Source: Candidatus Altimarinota bacterium (lineage in GTDB: Bacteria > Patescibacteriota > Gracilibacteria > BD1-5 > UBA6164). Taken from it: a stretch of 9,894 nucleotides of DNA. The notes beneath the pieces were generated by a model, which was not told where the DNA came from, did not search any database, and saw nothing but the letters and a program-made list of their open reading frames with translations. The DNA lies in NCBI GenBank assembly GCA_020631575.1, contig JAHDGX010000039.1:1-9894 (forward strand), in the 5' to 3' direction. Of the stretch, positions 1 through 8,433 are shown one piece after another. The position numbers were made by a program, and so were the translations under genes. Numbering within the stretch: position 1 is the stretch's first letter; each line of letters begins with the position of its first letter.

Positions 1-731
1 TTTTCCAGTTCAGCTATATTTGCTGTAATCTTAGCAGATTCATCATCAAGATCAGACATATCAGATTGGAGATCTGAAACCTGCGCTTCTAGTTCCTTAA
101 TCTTTGCCTTGAGTTCATCTACTTTCGATGATTTAGCTGATTTATCTGTAGAAATAACATCTTGTCTTGCTGTAAGCTGAGCAATTGTTCCTGATAAGAT
201 ATCATTCATAGAGCTCGAATCATCACTTATTGTTGCTTCCTTTATAGTTTCTACTACTGGAGTTTCAGAGTCTGCGAGAGGAGCTTCTGGAGCTACTTCA
301 TCTTTTGCTTCTATATCAAAAGAAAATCATTCATCAAGTTGAACTTCACTAGAAACAGGAGTTTCTTCAGCTTGTACTGGTTCAGCAGTATCAGACTCTG
401 TATCGAGAGACATTCAGAGATCCATAGAAACATCCGCAGATGCTTCTGATGTAGAGACTTCTACTGGTGCTGTCAGTTCAACTTCTGGAGTTTGAGTATC
501 TCCTTCCAAGCTTACTTCAGGTTCTATTGATACAGCTTCCTCTATTACTGGAGTAGATGTTTCAACTGCTGCTTCGACCACAGCTGAAGTAGTTTCTGAA
601 GCTTCAGCTTTAGGCTCTTCAGCTGAGTCTCAAAAATCAAAAGAAAATTCAATATCACCATCACTTTGACTTGATTCACTATCATCTGCAATGATAAGAA
701 GATCATCATCTTGTTGTGCTGCTACTGCCAT
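1..731 (-). CDS. Acidic low-complexity protein with C-terminal coiled coil (partial, 3' end outside window)
   Basis: Not recognised as a known family. About 243 residues are visible from ATG at 731-729, and the frame runs off the window start. After a short N-terminus (MAVAAQQDDDLLII) come roughly 170 residues very rich in Glu, Ser, Thr, Val, Ala and Pro, with almost no Lys or Arg. Two near-repeats, IEFSFDFGDS (about 28-37) and EGFSFDIEAK, sit inside it. From about residue 205 the composition changes to a Lys/Glu/Leu heptad-like coiled coil (VDELKAKIKELEAQVSDLQ and onward) that continues past the window edge. No signal peptide or membrane segment is visible in the part present. TGA is read as Gly three times, for example in FDFGDS and DLGMSLD. 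A promoter lies just upstream and the gene is divergent from ybaB. A structural or scaffold role is possible, but this is inference from composition only. Confidence 0.8.
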
Positions 732-751
732 ATTTTTTTTATTTTAAAAGT

Positions 752-780
752 AATATACTATCACAATATCATAAGTTCAA
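752..780 (-). promoter_or_regulatory. Sigma-70-type promoter for the acidic coiled-coil gene
   Basis: On the minus strand there is a -35 TTGAAC (780-775), a 17-base spacer and a -10 TATATT (757-752). Transcription would start near 745, giving a leader of about 14 A/T-rich bases before the ATG at 731. The hexamers are close to consensus; that this promoter is used is an inference. Confidence 0.5.
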
Positions 781-810
781 AATCTATGCAAGAAATTGAA
801 GGCTTTTGCC

Positions 811-838
811 TTGAAAAAAGATTTTCTCTGCCTATAAT
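811..838 (+). promoter_or_regulatory. Sigma-70-type promoter for ybaB
   Basis: A -35 TTGAAA (811-816), a 16-base spacer and a consensus -10 TATAAT (833-838) predict transcription from about 845, with a leader of about 27 bases before the ATG at 872. A second TATAAT (866-871) directly touches the start codon but is too close to serve a transcript containing that codon. A short inverted repeat AAGGC/GCCTT (799-812) overlaps the edge of the -35 box. Confidence 0.55.
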
Positions 839-871
839 TCTCTTATGTATTTATCATAACAAATTTATAAT

Positions 872-1207
872 ATGGATTTTAGTAAAGCAGGTGAGCTTAT
901 GAAGCTCCAACAAGAAGCAATGAAAGTAAAAAAAGAACTTGAAAACACACTTATTGAAGCTGAAGTAGATGGTCTTGTAGTTACCGTAAATGGAGAAATG
1001 AAAGTTGAAAAAGCAGAGTTTGAAACAGATACTCTAGTACCTGATTTAAATGACTCTCAAAAAGCTGCTCTCGAAAAAGCAATTATGGAAGCTGTAAACA
1101 AAGGGATGAAAAAAGCTCAAGAAGTTGCAGGAGATAAAATGCAATGAGTGATGAAAGGTATGGGTCTTGGAGATATGATGGGAGGAGGACTTCCAGGTGG
1201 TATGTAG
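872..1207 (+). CDS. ybaB: YbaB/EbfC family nucleoid-associated protein
   Basis: A 111-residue small DNA-binding nucleoid-associated protein; the family forms dimers shaped like tweezers and is usually encoded near dnaX-recR. The N-terminus MDFSKAGELMKLQQEAMKVK matches the family's GNLMKQAQQMQ helix. It is followed by the beta strands around VDGLVVTVNGEMKVEKAEF (about 33-51) and the C-terminal helix ALEKAIMEAVNKGMKKAQE. Residue 92 is encoded by TGA (1145-1147). Reading it as Gly adds the usual glycine/methionine-rich tail (VMKGMGLGDMMGGGLPGGM) before TAG, which restores a normal family length of about 105-115 residues. The tail is strong local evidence for UGA = Gly. The start at 872 fits the family; no Shine-Dalgarno sequence is visible. 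No dnaX or recR is seen in the window. Confidence 0.95.
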
Positions 1208-1218
1208 TACAAAACTAT

Positions 1219-1254
1219 AAAAAAAGATCTTAGAATATTCTGAGATCTTTTTTT
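1219..1254. terminator. Bidirectional terminator between ybaB and the Bat operon
   Basis: A long near-perfect inverted repeat is centred at 1236/1237. Its core AGATCTTAGAAT pairs with ATTCTGAGATCT, with one G-U pair, and is flanked by A7 on the left and T7 on the right. It therefore acts as hairpin plus U-run on both strands. It ends 12 bases after the ybaB stop and starts 2 bases after the stop of the convergent TPR gene. Confidence 0.85.
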
Positions 1255-1255
1255 A

Positions 1256-1933
1256 TTACCAGTCTTTTTCTCCTCCCCTATTTATATTTCAAAAGAAATT
1301 GTCAAAAATACTATTAAGGTCCGATTCAGGCTCCTGTTTCCCATAATATCTTTGATTAGAAAGCTTTTCTTTCTCTATCTGGTCTAATCTATTACGCAGT
1401 TCCTGTTCTTCTTGTTGACTTAAATCATCAATCTTTTGATCATTTTGGAGAAAATATCACTGATCTCTCGTATCTGTTGTCTGATTTTGTCGCTGTGAAT
1501 CAGAGTCTCAAGATTCTCACTCCTGTCACTCTTGGGGCTCACTTCCTTCATCTCATTCTTGTCACTGAGCATCTTCTTGTTGCTGCTGAGCATTTTGAGA
1601 CAAAAGATCAAGGAGTCTCTTACTTGTCTCATAATTTGCTCTTGTTACTGGGTGCTCTTGGTACTCTAAACTCCCAGAATAAGCCTGAACTGCCTGATCT
1701 AAATAGCCAAGATTTTGAAAAGAACTTCATGAAAAACTTTGAAATGCAGCATTTCAGTAATTATGGAGCTTTGCTGGATCGTCTCACTGGTATCACTGGC
1801 TTACAAGTGCTTCATACTCTCATATGCTGTAAAGAGTAAGAAATGTTTGTTCTTCTATATAAGATACATACATCTTATATAAGATAATCATTCAGAGAAG
1901 TATACAGATGATGAGTGTAATTATTCTTTTCAT
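1256..1933 (-). CDS. batC: BatC-like TPR protein, membrane anchored
   Basis: A 225-residue last gene of the Bat operon. An N-terminal hydrophobic segment (about residues 4-21, IITLIICILLGMIILY) is an anchor or uncleaved signal. A TPR-like helical region follows (about 55-120), including HNYGNAAFQ and LGYLDQAVQAYSGSLEYQ, which resemble the YNxGNAxF and YxxAixxYxxAL patterns of BatC. A disordered Gln/Glu/Gly/Asp-rich stretch and a charged C-terminus ending in GGEKDW complete it. Several glycines of the acidic stretch are TGA codons. The ATG at 1933 overlaps the end of batB by 13 bases. An in-frame ATG at 1981 would add 16 residues but would place charged residues ahead of the anchor, so 1933 is preferred. 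BatC proteins are thought to act with the vWA proteins as envelope scaffolds. Batc identity rests on context plus the TPR pattern. Confidence 0.85.
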
Positions 1934-2739
1934 AGCTTCGGATACATTTGAAAATAAATTTTTATGAGAGTTCCTCCCCATAATAGAGCTATCAAAAGTA
2001 TGATAATAGGGATAGTGCTACTTCAGCGTTTGGAATCTGTCCCATCGAGGAGTTTCTTCTCAGTAAAATCATGGAGTTTTCAAGAAATTTGAGAAGAAAG
2101 ACTCTCAAGTCACTGTATGTTCACTCATTGCTGTACTGGCTTTCAATTATATACTTTATAGGGATTTAATGGATTTCATGATGGTATAAATCCTCATTTT
2201 TCTGTTCCTACTGGAACTATATGTACTATCAGTTCTTTTTCGCTGAGTTTTTCAAGAGTTTGACTCGATATCTGCAAATCACTCTCATCACCATCTGTAT
2301 AGAGAAAGATATCTCAAGTCATACCATCTAAGAAAGACTCACTTGCGTCACTTAGAGCTGCATCAATATCGGTTCCCTGCTGAGTAACATTTCGATAATC
2401 AAGTCATAGTAAAAAAGTACCCAGTAGATTTATGTCACTCGTAAAAGGCAAGATTCTTTGAGATTCTCAGGCAAACACACTCAGTGAAAACTTATATCAA
2501 CTCAGAGTTTGAACTTGCGAAATTATATGCTTTTTAGCAGCTGTAAGTCTCGATTCTCATGACATATCTATAATATTCATACTCTTTGATACATCGAGAA
2601 TAATTGCGATGTGTTTTTCTCACTGAGAGAAATTCTTGTATGAACGTCATGAAACGTCTTGATACAACACATAAACGCTCAAAAACAGTATCGCGCTTAT
2701 GCAAAAAAGTGAAAAAATGTTATCTTTAAAGTATTTCAT
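1921..2739 (-). CDS. batB: BatB-like von Willebrand factor A domain protein
   Basis: A 272-residue membrane vWA protein. A transmembrane segment (about 8-26) is followed by a vWA domain with an intact metal-ion-dependent adhesion site: DVSKS (D49, S51, S53), the Thr of QGTDID (T123) and the Asp of YTDGDES (D149). The domain continues to about residue 230, and a second transmembrane segment (about 243-262, IPIIILLIALLWGGTL) precedes a short basic tail. This TM-vWA-TM layout and the order after batA fit BatB, although the N-terminal part has one rather than two membrane helices. Its ATG overlaps the batA stop as TAATG, implying translational coupling, and its TAA lies within the start of the TPR gene. 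More than a dozen in-frame TGA codons are read as Gly, including SGESR and the Gly before FIPSG. The domain assignment is firm; the partner bound is unknown. Confidence 0.92.
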
Positions 2740-3743
2740 TAGATTCTAATTTTTTTATATCCAATAATATAAAGTAACACTATGAGTTGGAATACGAGCA
2801 GGAGTAAAACTCATTGTCTTTGCGGTGTATGAAATAGAAACTGTTCGTACTCTAGCTCAGATTTCTCAAGTTTTGAAATAGTTTCTAATATCTCTGAAAG
2901 TGATTCCCTACTGTCTGCTCTAAAATATCGTCCTCAGGTCTCAGTAGAGATTTTTTTAAGTATCGTTTCATCTATTCCTCATATTTGTATCCTCTGCACA
3001 AATCATGACGGAAGTGGGACATCCACTGTTGTTTTTTCATCTTTTCATACTCCTATAGTATAGGTCTTTATACCCTCTTTCTTGAGAAATTTGAGAGCAA
3101 GTTCTGGTTCTACTCACCTATTTGCTTCTCAATCTGTGATAAGTATCATAATCTTTTCCCTCTCTCTCTCATTTTTTATCAGGATATCTGTCCCCAGTAC
3201 TACACCGTCTCATAGTGCAGTTCCCATAAGGTTTGGATTCGACTGATCGATGATTTCGATATCTAGATCAGTTATAAAGCTTTGCAGAAAGTCATAATCA
3301 AAAGTGAGAGGAACAGATTGGAATGGCTTTCACGAGAACAACACCAATCATACTCTATCACTCGTGAGTCATGATACAAAGTCAGAAAGTACTGTTTTAG
3401 CGGCAGCGAGACGACTTGGCTTCATATCTTGTGCTACCATAGAATAACTCATATCAAACACTATTTGTATATCGATACCATCTTTTTTTATCTCTTGGCT
3501 CTGCGTATTTTGATACGGTCCTGCTAATAATAAAATTACATATATACTTACAAGAAACATACTCAGTAAATATATCTTATATAAAGTATTGTTTTGAGTA
3601 TATACAGATAGAAGTATATCTACATCTGCAAAGTTTTTCTGCCTCTGAGAGCGGAAATAGATGAGAGCACCAATAAAAATAAGTACACATCATATAACGA
3701 GCACAAAGGGAAAATCAAAACCATGTATCGTGAATATATTCAT
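2739..3743 (-). CDS. batA: BatA-like von Willebrand factor A domain protein
   Basis: A 334-residue membrane protein with the full BatA layout. Transmembrane helices are at about 12-30 and 57-75, followed by a vWA domain and a C-terminal transmembrane helix at about 311-328 (VLLLLVFQLIVLLYII). The metal-binding site is complete: DMSYS (D97, S99, S101), T175 in MGTALGDG and D204 in LITDGEANRG. The segment AQDMKPSRLAAAK after the site is characteristic of BatA (DFxPNRLxAAK). The start at 3743 shares one base with the upstream batD-like stop (TAATG), and the stop shares one base with batB. Seven or more conserved glycines, such as those in ALGDG and TDGEA, are TGA codons. The protein is expected at the cytoplasmic membrane with vWA facing the periplasm, probably assembling with BatB; this orientation comes from family knowledge. 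Confidence 0.94.
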
Positions 3744-4663
3744 TAGTCTAAATATGCCCTTACTTCATCTATATATTTCTTTTTTGTTATATCAGTAATA
3801 TTTTTCTGAGAGTATTCAGCCTTGTATGACTTAGAAAAGAGCTTTGAAAGTTCAAAATCTCAAAAAGTATCTTGCTGCTTAAGTTGAGTAAGTGTGAGAC
3901 TCAGTGCATCCTCAGATACTTCTCTCTGGAGTATTCGTCTCAAACCATGGTTAAATATCTTTAAAAAGTCAGGACTTTCAAGAGACGATGATTTCTTTTC
4001 AAGCTTTTCAAAATATGATTTCATCTCATCATGAAAGTCATGCTTTGGTTCAACCGAAACTATTGGAGTAGCAGTCTTTTTTAGCTTATTTTTTCATAAA
4101 GCAAGAGACAAGAGAAGGTAAAAAACAATTATAAATAGTATAGTTCCTACTATTAAAGGCCATGTCTGTTTTTTTGGTTCACGAAGTGTATAAAAATCTG
4201 CTCTCTCTACATCATCTTCTCAGACAATTTTAGTTTCTTCCTCAGAGATATCTATTACTGATTCTTGTAGTGTTTCATTTTCACTGACTACTATGAAGAG
4301 CTTCTCATCATCCATATATGTTCATGACGCACTTAATACTTGAACTGGACCAATACTAAACTCTCCCTCAGATTTTGGACTCATATCAAAAGTATACTGA
4401 GAAACTCAAGTAGAGATTCAGTTGATACTTTCAAAACTATGTCAGCTTTGTTGAGAAAATATATTAAAATTTTCCAGTCCTGGGATTTTTAGTTCTCATG
4501 AAAGCTCTCATGGAGTATCCTGAGATATATTTACGATATATTTTACTCTCTCATCAAGTGAGATATTATTTGATGATACTTCAACATCTATAATATCTTC
4601 TTCAGCCTGCAAAGGTGAGAGAGAAAGAGTAAAAATACTTAGGAGTAATACTATTTTTTTCAT
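3743..4663 (-). CDS. batD: BatD-like membrane protein (short form)
   Basis: A 306-residue protein with a signal peptide (MKKIVLLLSIFTLSLSPLQA, likely cut after residue 20), an extracytoplasmic beta-sandwich region (about 24-150), one transmembrane helix (about 168-189, WPLIVGTILFIIVFYLLL) and a helical cytoplasmic tail of about 115 residues. The region FNIFSQQSGHSFESINGIS followed by QYTFDMSPKSEGEFSIGP matches the repeated BatD pattern (FxxxSGPxxSxSxxxxNGxxS, then YxYxLxPxxxGxFxIGP). Typical BatD proteins are about 500-600 residues with two or three such units; this one has a single unit, so it is a compact version. It lies 16 bases after the DUF58 gene and upstream of batA, whereas in Bacteroides batD comes last. 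Assignment is good from motif plus context; molecular function in the family is not settled. Confidence 0.83.
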
Positions 4664-4679
4664 AAGAATATATAAAGAA

Positions 4680-5510
4680 TTAACGAGACCTCGTTTTCAT
4701 GAGAGTCAGAAACGATTCAAATAGAGAAGACCTTTCATTCAGAAACATACTATCAATACCATATCACTTCAATTTGTAAGAAAAGTCCTCTTTTTGCTGC
4801 TTCCTCTTTTGTTGATATAGTTTCTTTTTTTTGTTGTCCTGCAAATCTATACTTCTCTTCAAGTTTCCAGAATATATAGAATATAGCCCCTCTCCTTGTA
4901 GTGTGTCTTCAAAGTAACTCGACAAATGGATAAAGATAATATCGTGCTTTTTTGCTGCAGTTTTAAAACTTCACTCATCAAGAGTCATACTATCACTTAT
5001 AACAAATATAACGGATTTCTTTAAGTTTTTTGAGAGTAGACTCTCAAGAGAAAGTACTGAATCTACAGAAGAAGGACTCGTTGATAAGTCTTGGCAGGCA
5101 TGGAGTCATACTGGAGTCTTACATGGAACTATATATCTCACTCACTCCTGAGATGATATGTAGCCTCAAAATGCTTCTTGGCTTGCTCTACTAGCATTAT
5201 AAAGAAGCTCTGTAAGTCTATGAAACAGTTCTATTTTTACTCCATCCTGAAAATACAGACTCTCTCTATGATCTACAAAGCAAAGTATATGAGCATTTTT
5301 ATCCTCGCGGTATCTTCTCATAATTGTTGTTCCTTCTTGCATCGATCGAGCCCAATCGATATATTTTGCGTCATCATCTGGATGATATTCTCTAAAGTCT
5401 TGAAACTCTATCCCTTTGCCTGCAAAGCTTGCCTTAAAATTTCAAACAAATAAAGAGTTCATGATTTTTGAACTGTGAATTTGAATATTTCTATTGTTTT
5501 CTGCAGGCAT
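4680..5510 (-). CDS. DUF58 domain protein of the Bat operon
   Basis: A 276-residue soluble DUF58 protein, the usual partner encoded directly after MoxR ATPases. The family signature is clear at about residues 29-70: FAGKGIEFQDFREYHPDDDAKYIDW, followed by ARSMQEG and IMRRYREDKNA, matching RGxGxEFxDxRxYxPGDDxRxIDW. The following vWA-like strand carries DHRES (D80, R82, S84) where most members have DxSxS, so the first metal-site Ser is replaced by Arg. A Lys/Gln-rich basic helix (about 225-245) is near the C-terminus. No membrane segment is seen. The start at 5510 lies 3 bases after the moxR stop, so the two are surely co-transcribed. TGA codons encode the Gly of FVGNF, FGGY, EGVRY and others. 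It probably handles or regulates vWA clients with MoxR (inference). Confidence 0.9.
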
Positions 5511-5513
5511 AAA

Positions 5514-6452
5514 TTATGATATTTTTATATCTGAAAGTATTTTTTCTATAACTTCATCAGTGTTTACCTCACTCGCAAGAGCGCTATAGGTCAGTATAAT
5601 CCTGTGTCTAAGTACTCCATAGCTGAGTTCTTGTACATCTTCAGGAAGCACAAAATCTCTTCCTCGCATAAGTGCTAAAACCCTGCTACATCTCAGTAGC
5701 GCGAGAGATGCTCTCGGAGAAGCCCCAAAAGATATCTCAGGGTATGTGTCACTATCTCTACTTGCAAAAACTATTTTACAGATATATTCATAAATACTAT
5801 CACTCACTACAACCTGCTCTGCGAGTTTTCGAAGCGCAAGGATATCTTTTTTTCATAAAACCTTTGCCGTCTTAATCGTTTCCCTACCAAGTTCTCACTC
5901 CAAAATTGATCGTTCTTCTTGTTTACTTGGGTAGCTAATAATACTTTTCAGGAGAAATCTATCAAGCTGCGCTTCAGGAAGATGAAAAGTCCCCTCTTGC
6001 TCAAGAGGATTCTGCGTAGCAAGCACCATAAATGGCTCACTGAGAGCAAAGCTCTCATCTCAGATAGTAACTTGTCTCTCTTCCATAGACTCAAGAAGTG
6101 CTGACTGTACTTTACTTGGAGCTCTGTTTATTTCATCTGCGAGAACAAAGTTTGAAAATATTGGTCCTTTTTTTACCTCAAATTCCTTGAGGTCTGGATC
6201 ATAGATTCGTGCTCACACCAGATCACTCGGAAGTAAGTCTGGAGTAAACTGGATTCTTTTAAAGTCGAGTTTTAAAGCCTGAGAAAATACATTTACTGTT
6301 CTTGTTTTTGCAAGTCCAGGAGCACCCTCTAAGAGTATATGTCCTGCAGCAAGCAGAGCTATTATGATATCTCTCTTGAGTTCATCTTGTCATACTATCA
6401 CCTTTCATACTTCATCTAAAAGAGCTTGTATCTTGTCTGAAAATTCTTGCAT
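5514..6452 (-). CDS. moxR: MoxR family AAA+ ATPase
   Basis: A 312-residue MoxR-type AAA+ ATPase, first gene of the Bat operon. MoxR proteins are ATP-driven chaperones thought to help vWA proteins bind metal or assemble. Visible motifs in order: VIVGQDELKRDI (about 18-29); Walker A GAPGLAKT (43-50); FTPDLLPSDLVGARIYDP (69-86); Walker B FVLADEINRAP (D106, E107); LLESMEERQVTIGD (119-132); sensor 1 LATQNP (144-149); the GTFHLPEAQLDRF segment (154-166), which contains the family's conserved Arg; and the C-terminal lid with GASPRASLALLR carrying the sensor 2 Arg. The length is typical. Six glycines are TGA codons; the one at 6392-6390 is the invariant Gly of VGQ, a decisive case for table 25. The start at 6452 matches the usual short N-terminal helix; no Shine-Dalgarno sequence is present. 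Confidence 0.96.
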
Positions 6453-6629
6453 ATCTACTAACTATTTATAGGAATAAAAATATAGTTTCTATTTTAAGGA
6501 TTCCTCAGCAGAATTAAACTAGAAAAACTAAGAAAATCATTGACGAGAGTCAGCCTTATAGATTAATAAACTTGAATAATAATTATTTTTGGTTTTAATA
6601 CACTAATATATAATTCGTAAATACTGTAA
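6453..6629. promoter_or_regulatory. Divergent intergenic region between moxR and the three-gene unit
   Basis: This 177-base A/T-rich gap must contain the Bat operon promoter (minus) and the promoter of the plus-strand unit. On plus, a consensus TATAAT (6609-6614) lies 15 bases before the ATG at 6630 but has only a weak -35. An alternative pairs TTGAAT (6572-6577) with TTTAAT (6594-6599) over 16 bases. On minus, only weak -10-like TATAAA and TATATT boxes were found, without good -35 partners. No clear operator, riboswitch or hairpin stands out. Confidence 0.4.
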
Positions 6630-7319
6630 ATGGATATTTTAGAAAGAAGCCTTGTTACTGCTTGAATAAAAAACCCTGTATACTCAGCACCTGTAGAATG
6701 AACCAGATCAACTACTCAAAAACAAACAAACTCAGTTACTTTATCTGCTGAACAAAGATTTTTTAAAGAGGTGAAAGAGTGACAATTAAATTTCACAGAG
6801 ATTGTAGAATTATTTCAAAGTGATACAAATATCCCTAGAACTGCTCATGTTCATGGTTTTATATTATCAAAAGCAAGTACCACCGAGGAAAAAGAAGAAC
6901 TTCTCTATTTATTCCCAGAACAAGCTTTCACTCAGGTAAAAAAAGCAAGAACACGAAAATCAAGGCCTTCAAGAAAAAGATGAGTAAATCATATAGCTCA
7001 TGAGCCTGTTCGGGACAAACTACAAGCTTGAGATGCTGATGAACTTATAACAAGAGTAGTGTGAGATTGTACTATCATATTAACAAGTGATGGTAATATA
7101 CCTGAAAAAGTAACAAGAGAAGTTATAGCTTCAAAAACATCTCATACTCCTGCCATGCGAGCTAATCAAAAGTCTCAACCGGTATATTGAAAAAAGCCAG
7201 ATGATATCTCTGATGACTTATGGAGAAGATTAAAACAATGAGACTTTAAATGAAGGCTTCATTGAGATAGAAAACCATCAAAAAAATTATCATGAGGAAG
7301 ATGATTTTGAAAGAAATAA
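6630..7319 (+). CDS. Basic protein of unknown function, first gene of the three-gene unit
   Basis: Not recognised. It is a 229-residue soluble protein with no signal peptide or membrane helix. The N-terminal third (about 1-100) looks mostly helical after residue 38 (LSAEQRFFKEVKEGQLNF). A strongly basic patch follows at 103-117 (VKKARTRKSRPSRKR). A more ordered central part (about 126-190) contains RDKLQAGDADELITRVVGD and the strand TIILTSDGNI. The C-terminus (199-229) is basic and glycine-rich, with SGGRGFGKK at the end. Two basic segments and a Gly/Arg tail suggest nucleic-acid binding or a charged partner (inference). Glycine is encoded by TGA in 13 of 16 cases, so in the standard code the frame is shattered. 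Next gene starts 25 bases downstream without a visible promoter or terminator. The start at 6630 is the first ATG after the promoter boxes. Confidence 0.85.
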
Positions 7320-7343
7320 GATTATTAATACAAATTATAGCTT

Positions 7344-8429
7344 ATGAACGAAGCAGCTAGAGAAAATAGGAGACATATAATTGAAGATATTGATGAATAT
7401 ATTAGAGAGTGAACTGAAGATACTGATGGTCATGTCTTTTATGATATTTCGAAGATAACTTGTAAAAGAGTAGTTATACTGCTTCAAGAATGACAAAGTA
7501 TTCATTGAAGTCTCATAGATTTCTGAAGAAGTAAAAGTAAGGTTGAATCTATAACCATCATTTCTCCAAAGTGAGTATCTTGAAACTCAGTAGAGCTATG
7601 ACTCCAAAATCTATGAGTTTCTCAAAGAGAACAGTGAAAATGAAAATCTCGAGATATTTCTGTTAAAACACTATGAATTGATGGGAACGTTGAAGTGAAT
7701 GATGCAGCAAATGCATATGCTAAAAATACCTGATGAGATGTAGAACTTAGAAATATAAAACTTAAAGCTAGAACTCTTAATACATGATGAGATTCCCGAA
7801 GCCTTAATGTTTGATACTCTTCGAGAGATCGTGGGCATGTAGAGTGAGAAGAAATATGAAGATGAAACTCTGTACATACAAATACTCAGTGAAACTCCAT
7901 CCATCAACAGGTCAATGGTAATGCAGGTACATTTTGAGCTCAGGAAGTATTTGCTCAGTGAGTTCATGATTTAGTATTACAAGATATTACTAATTTAGAG
8001 TGATGAAAGCCTCTTTGAAATCAACATGTATGGTGAGATATAATTCAGCTTAAATCTAAAAAAACTACTGATCAACCAAATACTCAGAGGTATCTCCAAG
8101 TTGTATCTCTTGATGATAATGGTGTTACAGTAGAAAGAATAAATAATGCTCTTGATGGAATTATGGCATGAGATCCAAGAGAGGAGTTTAATGAAAAAGT
8201 CATTTCAAATTGAGGAAGATATATAGTAGATTGGACTAGGATATCTTGAGCTCTCATAGAAACAAGGAATGATGTCACCTATCTTATAAACACATTTAGA
8301 CACATCCTCAGCCAGCATGAAGCCCCAGATATAAAAGGTGTATTTAAATTTAAATGAGAAGATATCAAGTATAGACTTGTGAGAGAAAAACAAGGACAGA
8401 AACAAATGAAACGATTAATTTTTTATTAA
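7344..8429 (+). CDS. Glycine-rich probable beta-solenoid protein of unknown function
   Basis: Not recognised. A 361-residue protein lacking signal peptide and membrane helices. A short charged helix (1-23) leads into a strand-rich region. Between about 100 and 215 the sequence alternates short strands with Gly/Asn/Asp turns. NTGGD recurs 18 residues apart (128-132 and 146-150), and three tandem nine-residue units start GNS/GNS/GNA at 174, 183 and 192. Periods of 9 and 18 are compatible with coils of a right-handed beta-helix or solenoid (inference). The C-terminal 130 residues (about 230-361) look like a separate alpha/beta domain with YLQVVSLDDNGVTVERI and a basic end (KQMKRLIFY). About 30 of 40 glycines are TGA, including three TGA-TGA pairs and one TGA-GGA. 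It sits between the basic protein and the kinase with gaps of 24 and 4 bases, so co-expression is likely. A surface or filament role is only a guess. Confidence 0.88.
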
Positions 8430-8433
8430 AAAT

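Noticed and set aside
799..812. Short inverted repeat AAGGC-TTTT-GCCTT as an operator
   Set aside because: Only five base pairs, no second copy in the window, so overlap with the ybaB -35 box may be chance.
1477..1839. Open frame of 120 codons on the plus strand
   Set aside because: It lies opposite the batC-like gene, whose TPR pattern, hydrophobic anchor and operon position are convincing; the plus-strand product is an antisense by-product.
1855..1890. Repeated ATCTTATATA and palindromic CTTATATAAG
   Set aside because: They fall inside the N-terminal anchor coding region of the batC-like gene and are explained by codons for Ile, Leu, Tyr and Lys; no regulatory context.
5178..6104. Plus-strand open frames opposite DUF58 and moxR
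   Set aside because: They overlap genes with unmistakable family motifs and have no motif of their own.
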